64,000 nucleotides of DNA from Raphanus sativus. Its lineage: Eukaryota > Streptophyta > Magnoliopsida > Brassicales > Brassicaceae. The position numbers were made by a program, and so were the translations under genes. Below the pieces are notes generated by a model that was not told the DNA's origin, made no database searches, and saw only the letters and a list, made by a program, of their open reading frames with translations. The stretch is from the NCBI RefSeq assembly GCF_000801105.2, contig NC_079517.1, positions 7,936,001 through 8,000,000 of the forward strand. Direction: 5' to 3'. Numbering within the stretch: the stretch's first letter is position 1; each line of letters begins with the position of its first letter. Shown here piece after piece: positions 46,353-57,688 of this stretch.

Positions 46353-47944
46353 ATGGGTTCAGTTTGTTGCGTAGCCGTGAAAGACAGGAAGGTCCCTCCT
46401 CCTCCCAGTAGTAGCAGTGGCCACCACGCCCCCGCCGCATCCGGCGCTTCTCTCCACCGGAACTCAGCCTGCTCGCCTCAGTGGAGTTTTAGACGCGATA
46501 ACAATAGGAGACGCGTGGCTGATGAGATCGAGGGATCGCCTTTTTATGTTGTTGGTGGGAGGAGCAGAGGGCTTAGTATGGATAAGATGTCCTCCTTGGG
46601 ATCTGAGGGTGGTGGAACTCCTCCTCCTCTTGCTCCCGATATGGGATCTAACTCGTTGGTTCCACCTTCTTCAGGTAACCTATATGATCTGTTAAGTTAA
46701 GTTAAGTAGGACGTCTATGATCATAATCTTTGTCTTATGATTCTCTTTTATTTGACTCAGATTCATCCTTGGCAAGTCATGACCTCATTGAGGTGAGATT
46801 GATATTTACTTTTACAATTTTTTAAGGTTACTCTTAATCCTTTTTGGATGTTTCAGGTGAAGAGTTTAGTTGACTCGTCGCCGAGTATTGTTCCATCAGC
46901 ACTTTCAAAGCCTTTGTTCTCCTCTCCATCTCTCTCAACTCCCGTCTGCGACCTTTCATCGGCTCACACGCGTTTGCTTCCTCCTAAATCCACGCCATCG
47001 AGAAGGGCTCGCCGTTCGCCTGGGCATCAGTTGTTTAGGCAGGTTTCCGATAGTCAGATTCTAGGGTTTAAGTCCCCGAATAATAATAACTACTCTGTCT
47101 CCGAAGGAAGGTCGTCCTTCAAGCTTTCGACCTGTAGCAACGACTTCGCCAATGGTTCTCATTACGCTTCCTCCGAAGGTGGCTGGTCCTTGAACACTTT
47201 CTCTGAGCTCGTGGCGTATTCTCAGAGGGAGAGATGGTCTTTTGATAGCGAGCATTTGGGTTCCGGTAGAAGGAAGCTTAGTGGTGGTGGTAGCAGCAGG
47301 TTCTCCTTCTCCCCTTCCGTTGCCGTCGTCGATCAGCAGAGCTGCGGAGCTTGCTCGAAGTTACTCACCGAGAGGTCTTCCGTTGCTAATTTCGAGCTCC
47401 CGATCGCTGCTGTTCTCGCTTGCGGTCATGTTTACCATGCGGAGTGTTTGGAGACCATGACTACCGAGATTGAGAAGTACGATCCCGCTTGTCCCATTTG
47501 CACCATTGGGGAGAAGCGGGTTGCGAAGATAACGAGGAAGGCTCTGAAGGCGGAGGCGGAAGCAAAGGCAAAGCACTACAAGAGGTGCAAGAACCGTGTG
47601 GTGGATAGCTATGGCGAGAGTGAGTGCGATGAGTTCATGTTCCAGAAGACGGGGAAAAGAGAAGGAAAAGGTCTGAAGATGGAACCTAGTTCCAGTAGCA
47701 AAGGCCCGTCTAAGTCGTTCTTGAAATGGCATTTCGCTTCTCTCAGCTCCAAGTGGAGTAACAGCCGCTCTTCCAAAGACTCTGGTTTGAAGAAAGGGTT
47801 TTGGTCTAGACATCGTAACAACCGTTCTTCATCAAGCATAGAGGTAAAAGCTTCATATTACTCTTAAATAATTTTAAAATGGTGTCTTGTAGTAACTGAT
47901 ATTTTGCACATTTGCAGGGACTTAACCAGACATCTCAGCTTTAA
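46353..47944 (+). CDS. RING-type E3 ubiquitin ligase-like protein, acylation signature
   Basis: Four exons (46353-46674, 46761-46792, 46857-47843 and 47918-47944) encode 455 residues. The N-terminus MGSVCCVAV has Gly2 plus Cys5-Cys6, a typical site for myristoylation and palmitoylation, so membrane attachment is likely. A long Ser-rich, low-complexity middle follows. A RING finger at about residues 284-336 shows CGACSKLL, CGHVYHAEC and CPIC (Cys-x2-Cys, Cys-x-His-x2-His-x2-Cys, Cys-x2-Cys). A basic, serine-rich tail ends the protein (SSSIEGLNQTSQL). Position and layout match Arabidopsis At1g75400 (RING/U-box superfamily). Substrates are not known to me. Confidence 0.88.
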
Positions 47945-48214
47945 GGAAACCTCTCAGATCAGAGGAAAGTGAGGTTATGTAGGAAGCTTTGTAAAAAAGA
48001 AAAAAAAAACAGAGTCAGCTCACAGCTTTAGCCTTTAGAGTTGTGTCTTTAACTTGTTTTTTTGGGATATTTTGTGTGTGTTTCAGTGTAACTTATGGAG
48101 ATGATTTTTTTTTTAGTTTATGAAACAAAACTTGATCATTTTAGTGATCGATTTCATAAATGTTTGTCAGCCATTTAGTTTGGGTTAATCTAAGTTCTGT
48201 AATCTTCACGTTAA

Positions 48215-48285
48215 ACATGCTCCAAAAATAGTAGATGATAATACCAAACTCAGAAACATGTTTATGTTTTCACACTTGAATCTTT
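48215..48285. repeat. Dispersed duplicate of 53583-53640
   Basis: Both copies share acatgctccaaa, then atgtttatgttttcacactt and later ataccacc.atgaaga. One copy follows the RING gene. The other follows the PEPR-like relic, 5.4 kb away in the same orientation. It suggests an old local duplication spanning this interval. Confidence 0.6.
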
Positions 48286-49734
48286 AGCTGCTGACTTCGC
48301 AGTTAGAGTTTCCGAACTAATTGAGCACTCCGCTTATACCACCATGAAGAAAATATTGATAGCTCTACTTATTGAAACAAAAAAAAACTGCAAATTCAAA
48401 GATTCAACCATCACAGACCAAGCAAAAGCTAAAGAAAACTCAGCTTCCTCCTCCTGTTACTTCACCGCCGCCGTTGATCACCATGTAGTAATCCATCTAT
48501 ACACAACCAACCACGTCCTCTTCTCGAACCGTTCCTGTCTCACGCTTCGCTTCATCACTACAAAGAATCTTTCTCTCTGCCGTGAAGAAGACCTTCGAAC
48601 GAAATAGAGTATCTAGATTGAAGCTTTTATTCAGGACAGAGAGACGAAGAATACTTTGATGCTGATGTGAACTTTGTTAGAGAAAAGGAAGTCAAGGTTC
48701 AAAGTAGTCATCCCTCATTATAAAACTTATACCCGATGTGCTTTTTTGGATTGTTTCACATTGTTTGTTTCGTTTTTTAGGATGCATGTCCTGACAGTTG
48801 ACATTAATCGAATGTACATGGGACGCTGTGCTGCAAATGATACTGAGAAGCATGAAGATGAAACACTGATTGGATTAGTGTATTTCTAAACTCTTTGAAC
48901 CTGTATAAAAGGCGAGTCATTTAGGATCGTCACAAGTAATTGCTTTAGAACATGAAACACTGATTGGATTCGTTGGAAATATTAGTTTCAGATTGGCATT
49001 GCATACATCACACACTTGAGCTAACTCGGGTTCAACTATACGGTGCTTTTACTGCTGTCCCCCTAACTAACTCCGGAAGATAAGCAGGCAACAACTAGAT
49101 CCATTGACTACTTAGGCCTACATTGTGAAGCATCTACTATATTTTATCACTTTTTTTTTTTTGTAAGGGTCTTACAGGTTTGGCGAGAATCCTGAGAGGA
49201 TGAAGATCATAGTTGGGTCTAGATTACCCGCTTTTACAGAGGTCGGAACAAGATAAATTACATGACACTTTACGTCAAGGATTAGTCTTGTCTCTGAAAC
49301 AAAATCTCCATGATTTCATCATAGACATGGCTGTGGAACTGACACGTAAGTTACATGATACTGTGGTATATTAAAGCTAACAATGTGGCTCACACTGATT
49401 TCTTCAATTTGCCTTGCAGTGTTTGGAAACACATCTTGAATGAGGTTCTTAAATTCGTAATTATTACATGATCAATTAAAAGAGACAGACTAGTGTTTGG
49501 TGATTTGCTTATTTCAGTAGGCAAATACACCATGGAGTCAGTACTGTTGTATACCAAAGAACACTATGGCAACCCTCATACATGGCAGAGAATATTTGGC
49601 AGAAAATATTTTCTCTCTTTACTTCTGTTAGCCGAAATACATTACACTTTTGTATGCAAACTATAAAATTTTAAGTTTTGAGGATGTTCATCTACTTGAT
49701 ACTTCAAACTAATATTTTTTTTAAAGATATTACA

Positions 49735-49947
49735 AAAATATATTGCGATATTCATTAACAAACGATCATTTGACAAAGTGCATTAAGCTTAACAATATAA
49801 AACATTATGTAATAATAGTGTCGAACACTATACATTTACAACAAAATATATTGTGATATTCATTAACAAACTATCATTTGACAAAGTGCATTACGCTTAA
49901 CAATATAAAACATTATGTAATAATAGTGTCGAACACTATACATTACA
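49735..49947. repeat. Tandem duplication, 108-bp unit
   Basis: Copies start aaaatatattg at 49735 and 49843 and share tgtcgaacactatacatt, with only a few substitutions. Confidence 0.9.
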
Positions 49948-50053
49948 ACAATGTTATCGGTTTACATAATATAAAATTCCAAAGTTAGAATAATAATTGA
50001 TACTTTTATTATAAAAAATAATTCTTAAATTTTTATGTATTGTAAACTCACAG

Positions 50054-50305
50054 GAACTGTATGATGCTATTCAGAAACCTTATCGTTGGCCGCGGTATAG
50101 AGGACTACTTCAGCAAATCACTACGATATGCTCAGAGTTTGTAGGAATGGAATTTGAAGTGGAATCTGTTCAGTCAAACAAGGTGGCACGAGAGATCTCT
50201 AGAAGTGTACTATGGGATGGACGTTTTCAATCATATTTGGCGATGGGAGGACCGTCATGGCTTCATAATATCATTAGGACTGAAGGTGCTATGGTGATCT
50301 CTTAA
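50054..50305 (+). pseudogene. Fragment of a retroelement-type RNase H-like domain (C-terminal half)
   Basis: An open stretch of about 83 codons up to TAA reads ELYDAIQKPYRWPRYRGLLQ, then EFEVESVQSNKVAREISRSV, then SYLAMGGPSWLHNIIRTEG. The SN.VA..I..SV and GGPSWL motifs are the standard C-terminus of plant RVT_3/RNase H-like proteins, many of which are LINE-derived. It has no start or upstream half. Confidence 0.65.
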
Positions 50306-50545
50306 ACCCTTCCCTTAGGGTGAGTCATCATATGCCTTTGCTGTCTTTGATGCTTTCGATTTGATTTTTGTATTAACAGTTAAAACTGGTCAGACTTTGT
50401 TTCCTTGAGCTTAGCCTCTTGCTATTTGAGTTAAAAAAAAAAACTCAATCTTGGTATTTTGGGAAACTAATAAAAACTACACTCCAAATATGGGACAAAC
50501 AAAGCTATATGCAGCATTTACATACATATCACCCCTTTTATACTA

Positions 50546-50804
50546 CTCCATCCGTTCCACTTTAAGTGAAGTTTTAAGATTTTTATTTTGGTTCATAATA
50601 TGTGATGTTCTCACTATTCTAGGTAAAATTAAATGTCATTCAAATTTTATGACCAATTATAAAATCATGTACTATTTTGTTATTGGTTAAACTTGTTTTA
50701 CTTAATGTGATTTTTATATAACCAAGACAAAGTGCATAAAAATTTGTATTTTCTTAATAATTGTATAAAAACCTTAAACATCACTTAAAATGGTACAGAA
50801 GGAG
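50546..50804. mobile_element. Stowaway (Tc1/mariner) MITE, 259 bp
   Basis: Ends ctccatccgttccacttta and the complement of accattttaagtg...ctcc form terminal inverted repeats, with ta on both sides (50544-50545 and 50805-50806). The 5' wording ctccatccgttcc is characteristic of plant Stowaway elements. Confidence 0.85.
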
Positions 50805-50841
50805 TATATTTTAGACGCTAGAGTTTATAATCCCGGAATGA

Positions 50842-52348
50842 TCTATACTATTATTTATGAAGTGATTTTGCTGATTTGTCACATTCTCCTTGATTTTAGC
50901 TAATTTGCTTATTTGTCATATTCTTATTAGTTTTTTTGATTAAATCATCAATTTATTCATTTATATAATATTCTTTGATTTTAACTAATTTTGCTTATTT
51001 GTCATATGCTTATTAGTTTTTAGATTAAATCATCAATTTATTAATTTAAATAATATAAATGTTTCGAACTTCTAATTAATTTATTAATTTAAATAATATA
51101 AATATTTCGAAATTTCTCATTGGATTTATGATTATAACTATTTTAACTTTCACAAGATTCTTATTAATTTTTAGCTTAAATCATTAATTTATTAATTTAA
51201 ATAATATAGCTATTATTATTTATGAAGTGATTTTGCTGATTTTTCACATTCTCCTTGAGTTTAGCTAATTTTGCTTATTTGTCATATTATTATTAGTTTT
51301 TTTATTAAATCATCAATTTATTTAATTTAGATTTATTCTTTGAGTTTAGCTAATTTTGATTATTTGTCATATTATTTTTTAGTTTTTTTATTAAATCATT
51401 AATTTATTAATTTAAATAATATAACTATTTCAAATTTTCTAATTGAAATTACAATTATAATTATTTTAAACAAGTTATGACCAATTCTTATTTTCATATG
51501 ATGTAAGATGTTTTAAATTCTATAGTTTCATTTTTTTCATTCATTCCAAATTGTCTTGATTATAGCTTTTGACATCTATATTTTTGTACTTTTGATATTT
51601 TTTAGTTGGAGTTTTATGTTTTTTCTTCTTTCTTTGAGTTTGAAAGATTAGGAGCAAATCGGTTTTGTTACATGGAGTTTGGAATTATGAATTAGGTATT
51701 ATGAATTACTTCAGTAGTTATTTCATGTGTATGTTTTAATTATTACTGTTTAATCTATAAAAAAAATATATCTTAATATTAAGTTTAGAGAATTGTCTAA
51801 GTAATCATGTTATGAATATGTGTTTAATGGTTTATTTTCTAAAACGGCTAAAATAAATATATTTTTAATGAATAATAAGATTTATCATTATATAATTAAC
51901 CATAAATTAAATTTAATAATAAAACTATCGTTATCTATTTTTCTTTTATTAAAAGTAAACTTATGATATATTAAGATAAGTCAATATATATATTTATCAA
52001 GTAAACCAATAAAATATTGTCATTATCTCAATTCGTTTTTTTAATCTTCTAAATTATCATTGAACTTTAGTTTTTATTTTATTTTTATTTATTTTGTTCT
52101 TACTTGGATTATGTGTGTTTTAGTGTTTTATTGTGTGAAATATTTGATATGTAACTATGCTCTTATGGTCTCATAGTTTTATAGCTTTCATTTGTGTTAA
52201 AAAGACGTAGACCGAAATAAAAATCGAAAAAAACTAAAATGATTAACAATACAAAGAATAAATTATCATGATGTTTAAATCATAATATATATATATTAAC
52301 AATTATTAGTAAAACGAATATGCGCGCATGTGCGGACAAAACACCTAG
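50842..52348 (+). mobile_element. Helitron, about 1.5 kb
   Basis: 5' end TCTATACTATTATTTATGAA at 50842 after an A. 3' end atgcgcgcatgtgcgg, then acaaaacacCTAG ending at 52348 and followed by T. The 5' region is internally repeated: the block atttatgaagtgattttgct recurs at about 51217, and a cattctccttga block recurs with it. A degenerate second Helitron-like 3' end lies at about 52408-52434. Confidence 0.8.
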
Positions 52349-52763
52349 TTGTAAAATATTTGATATTCATATATAAAATTAATTATAAAATTTAAAGATT
52401 AATTATCCACGCGTATCGCGAAAAACATCTTAGTATTTATTAATAAAAGTTATATACGCAATACTAATGTTTTTGTGAATATTATTATTATTATTATTAT
52501 CAAATAAACAAAAATTATGTTTACATAGAAATTTTAATAAAATTATATAAAAATTTAAGTAAAAATTAATAAAAATATAAGTAAAAATTAATAAAAATAT
52601 AAGTAAAAATTAACAAAAATAGAAGTAAAAATTAATAAAAATATAAGTAAAAAATAATAAAATATATTTTTTAAATGTGAGATTTTGTAATAGTAATTGA
52701 TTAGTAAATTATGATTGATTAAAGTCAAAATGTAGGTGATAATATCAAGAAATAATGCTATCC
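52349..52763. other. AT-rich DNA with simple tandem repeat
   Basis: About five copies of a 22-24 bp unit (aaaaattaataaaaatataa) occupy 52548-52665. Nothing else is recognised. Confidence 0.6.
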
Positions 52764-53385
52764 AACAATAAGTTTACAGTGCCTTTATGGGTTCTTCAAA
52801 ATCTTTGTTCATTACAGCTTGATGTCTAGAATAATCAGTTCATGGGTCCTATATTGGTAAAACTGATCAATAATTCATCAATATTTTCGGGAAATCCAGA
52901 CCTCTGCATTCAACCTTCTTCCTCAGTAAGTGCAGTGACCCGTAAGAAGTTTAGAACTTGCAAACGTCAGGAAGCCAACAAACATAGATGCTGGAACATT
53001 GCCCTTATAGCGGTTTGTTCATTTCTCTCTGCGCTTGCTTTGGTTTTTGCACTTGCTTTGGTTTTTCTCTGCTGCAAAAGAGGAAGAGTCAAGACAGAAG
53101 ATTCTCATGCCCTCGACAAGGAAGAAGAAGAAGAAGAAGGCCTTTCCTTGTTGGGTCAGATCTGTACTGAGCAGCTACGAGGATGATACTATTGGTCGAG
53201 TCGTTGATCCAGCGCTAGTGGATGAGCTTATGGATGCAAAGCTTAGAGAACAAGCAATTCTACTTACAGACCTGGCGCTTCAGTGTACTGTCAAAAGGCC
53301 AGGGAACAGACCGTCCATGAGAAATGTTGTTAAAGCGTTGACTGACGGGAAAGATCTTGTAAGAAGCAGTCCTGGTTCAGTTTAA
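52764..53385 (+). pseudogene. PEPR-like LRR receptor kinase relic without kinase domain
   Basis: The frame reads the last LRR (NNKFTVPLWVLQNLCSLQLD), an in-frame TAG at 52827, then NNQFMGPI, the LRR cap SIFSGNPDLC, a transmembrane helix (ALIAVCSFLSALALVFALAL) and an acidic juxtamembrane piece ending EEGLSLL. At about 53147-53152 it jumps, with a frame change, to WVRSVLSSYEDDTIGRVVDP and on to RPSMRNVVKAL and the natural end RSSPGSV. The first part corresponds to the region before the kinase in PEPR1/PEPR2. The second part corresponds to the last 75 residues of the kinase and tail. Roughly 260 residues, with all catalytic motifs, are gone. The comparison with PEPR is from memory. It cannot signal as a kinase. 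Confidence 0.75.
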
Positions 53386-53908
53386 TAGTTTTTCACATGT
53401 TTATAGTAGCAGTAAGAGTGGTGTATCTTACTGTTTCTCTCTGTAACCACTTAATACTGATATGTTATTAAGTAGCATCTAGTTATATCAATGGTCTGAG
53501 AAACATATATGAAGTATTTTTTTCAATCGCCTAAATCAAATTGTTGGGAGTAATAGACACTACAAAAACAAGAGAAGCTTATACATGCTCCAAACTTACA
53601 GATATGTTTATGTTTTCACACTTGCAAAAGTATTTGTTTTATACCACCCATGAAGATTAAACACAAAACATTACAATAATTGCTTACCGAAGTGTATATA
53701 AGTCTCAATTTCATGTACACATGTAAAGGACTAACACCTACAGTTTTTTGACAAATATATGCCACCATGAAACATTACAGATTTTATATGGTGTTGTATA
53801 TTATATCCCCTATGTATATAAAAATGTGAAAAGCGCTTTTCTTGCGCTTCAAGAATCATGCTCCCAAATGCCAGTTCTTGAGCTTGGTAAAAGCTCGTGA
53901 ACTTTATT
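53386..53908. other. Region between the PEPR-like relic and the BLH3 stop
   Basis: Holds the probable 3' UTR of BLH3 on the minus strand and the second copy of the duplicated segment (53583-53640). No further gene. Confidence 0.4.
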
Positions 53909-55938
53909 TCAGACGACAAAGTCGTGTAACTGATGGGGATTAGAGAATCTGCCATCTTGCTGGTTTCCAAGGCCAATGTAGCGATTGTAATCATCCACAC
54001 CGAACCCTTGATAGTTCATCAAGCTGTCGTAATCACCAGTAGCAGTAGCACGACCTGGTTTTGGATCTGTGAAGACAAGGTTTTCTTCAGCAGAAGATGT
54101 AGTAGTATATGCAATGTTGTTGTTGTTGAAATGTTGTTGCTGTGAAGAAGAAGAGTCTTCGTGTTTGAGCTGAGATGTTTCCTGCATTTTGTTCTTGTCT
54201 TGATTAGAGTTAGAGAGTAACTCTGATGCATCACCAAACTCTTCTTTATACATCTCTTCTATCATCGGCTTCCATAGCCGAACTCTCGCGTTAATAAACC
54301 AGTTCGCAACCTAAATATATATTTTCAAGAACCACTCAAAATCAAAGCAAGACCAAAGATGAAACAAACAACAAATGTAAACATCTCAGCCTTCTGTGTT
54401 ACCTGGTTTTTAGATAGTCCTGTCTGCTTAGCAAGCATGATCTTCTCTGATTCCTTAGGATATCTACAAAAAAAATAATTTAGAACTGTTTATTAACTAA
54501 GCAAAGAGAAGCAAGAATGTATATGTGTTAAAACTCTTAATCAAAGACTTACGGATGAAGAAAATGCTCAAAGAGCCAAGCGCGGAGTATAGAGACAGAG
54601 TTTTCAGGTAAGCCTCTTTGTGGTCTCCAAGATGGTCTAACCATTCCAAGCTGTTGATGCAAAGCTCTCTGTTGTCTCAACCTCTGATCTAAATACCTAA
54701 GACGTGGTATCCTCTCCCCTTGTTCTTCAGACGTCTCTTTCTCCCCAAGCTTCCCTCTGATCACCTGAATCTGCTCTTTTATCGCGTCCCGCAAGCAGCG
54801 GAAATGGCGAGAGATTCTGTTTAGAGCCACTGATGTGTAAGGCTTGGCTGCTCCAAGACCTGTTACTATCTCGAAAGATGACGCTAGAGCCTCCATTTGG
54901 TGGTAGTATTGGTTATACCTTTTATCTACCTGTGCAAAGTTTTCAAAAAACAATCATACAACATCAATGTAATGCCTACAGATAATCCAACTTTAAAATC
55001 GGTTAGAAAAAAATACATGTATTGATTATTTAGTCTACTTTTTTAAATCTTTTATCTACCTACAAATATTTATTCAAAAACAATCATCAAAGATTTCATA
55101 TAAAACATATTTAAAGAACCGAAATTAATATATAACGAATTTATCTATCACCAATTAATTTTAAGGTGGAAATTCGGAAAACTTCACAAACATCGTTAAA
55201 CATTGTGGCTTTTGATTAAATTTAATGTACCTCATCGGCCATTGTTAAGAGCTTGTTCTTCTTGCTCTGAAGATCTTGACGTTCTTGAGGAGATAACTCC
55301 TCTTGCAACTTGTCGTTTTCTCTGTTGTTATCACTCGACCCATTAGTAAAGTCTTGACATTTGTAATCTTTGTTGTTCTTGGTCTTCTTGTTACTACTAT
55401 CACCCAGTTTCATATCTTTCCTGACACTAACAACTTCGTCTAGCAACTGTTGTGTTTGTTTAAGGTATCGTGATCTTAGAACGCTGCTCACAAACCCTGA
55501 TGTCTCGTAGCGGTAGTTGTTGTAGAATCCAACTCCATTGCTGTAACCACCAGTGGAAGGAGTTTGCTCAGACTGATGGTGATGATGACTCAAGCTCTTC
55601 CCATTCTCATCATTACCGTAATTCAATTGGTTCGAGAGGTTCTGGTAATGGTGGTATTGGATCTGGTTACCGAGGCTCAACGAAAGTCCTCCTCCTTGAA
55701 AGCTTAGATCGTTGCTTGAAACCGTTACGTTTCCGGTGAGGCCTGTATCGCTTGTTGGCGGGATAAAAACCATCTCGTTTGGTACAGCACCACCGGAGTT
55801 AGGGATATGGAGACCGCCTACGCCGGAGAAAGATGCGGCGGAGGAAGTAGAAGCTTGTTGTTGTTGTTCGTTGAGGTAGATGGATTCTTCTTGGTACAGA
55901 GGTTGCATGCCGACACTAGTTGGGTAATAAACCGCCAT
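53909..55938 (-). CDS. BLH3: BEL1-like TALE homeodomain transcription factor, BLH3
   Basis: Four exons on the minus strand (55938-55231, 54929-54553, 54463-54403 and 54310-53909) give 515 residues, close to the Arabidopsis length. The POX region has an SKY-type box, [20 protein letters not shown], in exon 1 and a BELL domain starting [20 protein letters not shown] in exon 2. The TALE homeodomain spans exons 2-4: [12 protein letters not shown], then [10 protein letters not shown] with the three-residue loop, and [20 protein letters not shown] as the recognition helix. An LSLSLG (ZIBEL-like) motif occurs at about residue 84. BEL1-like proteins act as heterodimers with KNOX proteins in meristem and organ patterning. 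The neighbour order identifies it as the At1g75410 orthologue. Glutamine- and asparagine-rich tracts are typical. Upstream, 55939-56600 probably holds the leader and a leader intron. Confidence 0.95.
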
Positions 55939-57652
55939 GTATTTTTTATTATTTTCTATTACAGTGAGTCTCTTATCTCATCCAACTGATCTCTTGTCTG
56001 AAAACAAGATTCCCTGTAAGAGAAAGAGAGAGAGACGTGTAAGTTAGAAACAAGATTCTTTGTTAAAACATCGTATTCCCACGCCGCTACTACAGATGGA
56101 AAAAAATTCAAGAAAACTAAAAGAAATGAAACCCAGAAATTTCTAAACTAGGAAAGAATTAAAACCCTAATCTTTATGTAGAAGAAACCTTTTCCACATC
56201 AATTACAGTGACGCAAAAAGCAGAGGATGATGAAATCATGAAAGATCCATATATAATAAAAAGTGTTTATTATCGTCTGATGATGTTTTTATTTTCATGT
56301 GCTATGTTGAGAAGATGATCATTTCTTTCCAAAAGAGGAAAGCTTTATTTAAAAAAAAAAGAAGAAGAAACACAATACAGATTAATCATAGCTTTCAATC
56401 AAGAACCTGAGAGAGATTGTGGATGTGGCTCTGAATCAGGGAACACAAGAAAAGAGAAGAACTTCGTAATAGTCGAAGACAAAAAGAGATGAAGACACCC
56501 AATCCCAAGAGACGATCAATTATTGCAATTATATAATAAACAAAATTATTCTCTACTTTTTTGTGTGTATCACTCACAAAGAACAAGAACCAACCCATCT
56601 TATCATTGGAACCTCGACAACAAACACCCGATTTTAAATTAAAAAAAAAAATCTTTAACGAATATCAACCAATACCATAATAATCTATGGAGAAAATTTG
56701 ACAATCTCTACCAGTAATATTTTATTTATCCGAACCAAAGAAGCTTCTATATCACATTTTATTAATATTATTCTGGTTTTTTTCTGTGCCAACCATTTAG
56801 AGAGTACCACGCGTGAAGCAGAAAATTCATTTTATTTATTTTTGTGTATGGATTATTGAAGATAATAGAGAATATTTTCGCAAAATACGACTTTATACAC
56901 ATTTTTAAATCAAACTATCGATATAGAGACTAAAATTATTGAAATGAAACGAATATCATTGACTTGACTAATGACTTGGTGCGTATATTCAGATAAACAG
57001 AATAAACAAATGGTATTTAAAAAAAAAAAGAGTTGAATTTCTTATTTATTTATTTTCTTTTGTTTAGAAGTTTAATAGCTTGGACACAAATTCAAGCATC
57101 CGTTGAATAGTTTTACTATTAAATTTGTCCACCAAAGTTTGATTGAGTTGTTAACTAGAGCATCTCAAATTAGTCTTAGTTGTTATGATAAACTCATTAT
57201 AAGTTAGTGTGAACCAACAACATATATTTTTATTTCATATATAATTGCAAATCCCTGTTTATAAGTCAGCATGAAACATGTGTTACGTGACATGATACAT
57301 GGAGTAATTGTTAAAGCGATCATAATGGTGTCTATACATTTGTAATTTAAATCAAATAAGCATTTTAGCGTATAAATACTATTTATACAAGTTATACGTG
57401 TTATGTTTGCGTCATACATCGGGCACGCATTTCTTATTAAGTGACGTGCAAAGGAGGAAATTAAATAACTCCAATTTCATATTTTCTGTACTTTTTATTT
57501 TACAACATTAGTAAATACAAACGGAGAAAATGTCAACAAATCAGTTTATTAAATATTAATATTAAATTGCCAAACCACCCTTGGAGCTAGAGAAATTTTC
57601 TGTGGGAGGTAGTCTAAAGAATTTGATTTGCCAGAAGTGTTATTTGAGGAAG
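55939..57652. promoter_or_regulatory. BLH3 leader and upstream region
   Basis: An AG-rich stretch (agagaaagagagagagacg) near 56018 and a block at about 56340-56600 look like leader exon sequence on the minus strand. Beyond 56640 the DNA is AT-rich intergenic. A lone agagcatctcaa at 57159 looks like a MITE end without a partner. No gene. Confidence 0.4.
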
Positions 57653-57688
57653 AAGTGTGTCTGTGGGAAGTAGTCTAGAGAAATTTTT

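Larger units (their letters stand above)
47945..50053. other. 3' flank of the RING gene and intergenic DNA
   Basis: No gene is supported. A serine/threonine-rich 87-codon frame at 48344 has no family resemblance I recognise. The stretch includes one copy of a segment repeated at 53583 and a 108-bp tandem duplication. Confidence 0.4.

Noticed and set aside
48344..48607. 87-codon frame with Ser/His-rich sequence
   Set aside because: No family resemblance, no promoter or splice evidence, and the flanking DNA contains a dispersed duplicate. A decayed gene on either strand cannot be excluded.
50418..50462. Poly(A) microinsertion near 50434
   Set aside because: cttgctatttga and cttggtattttg flank an A-run but match poorly, and the local ttgagtt/aactcaa palindrome explains the pattern as well.
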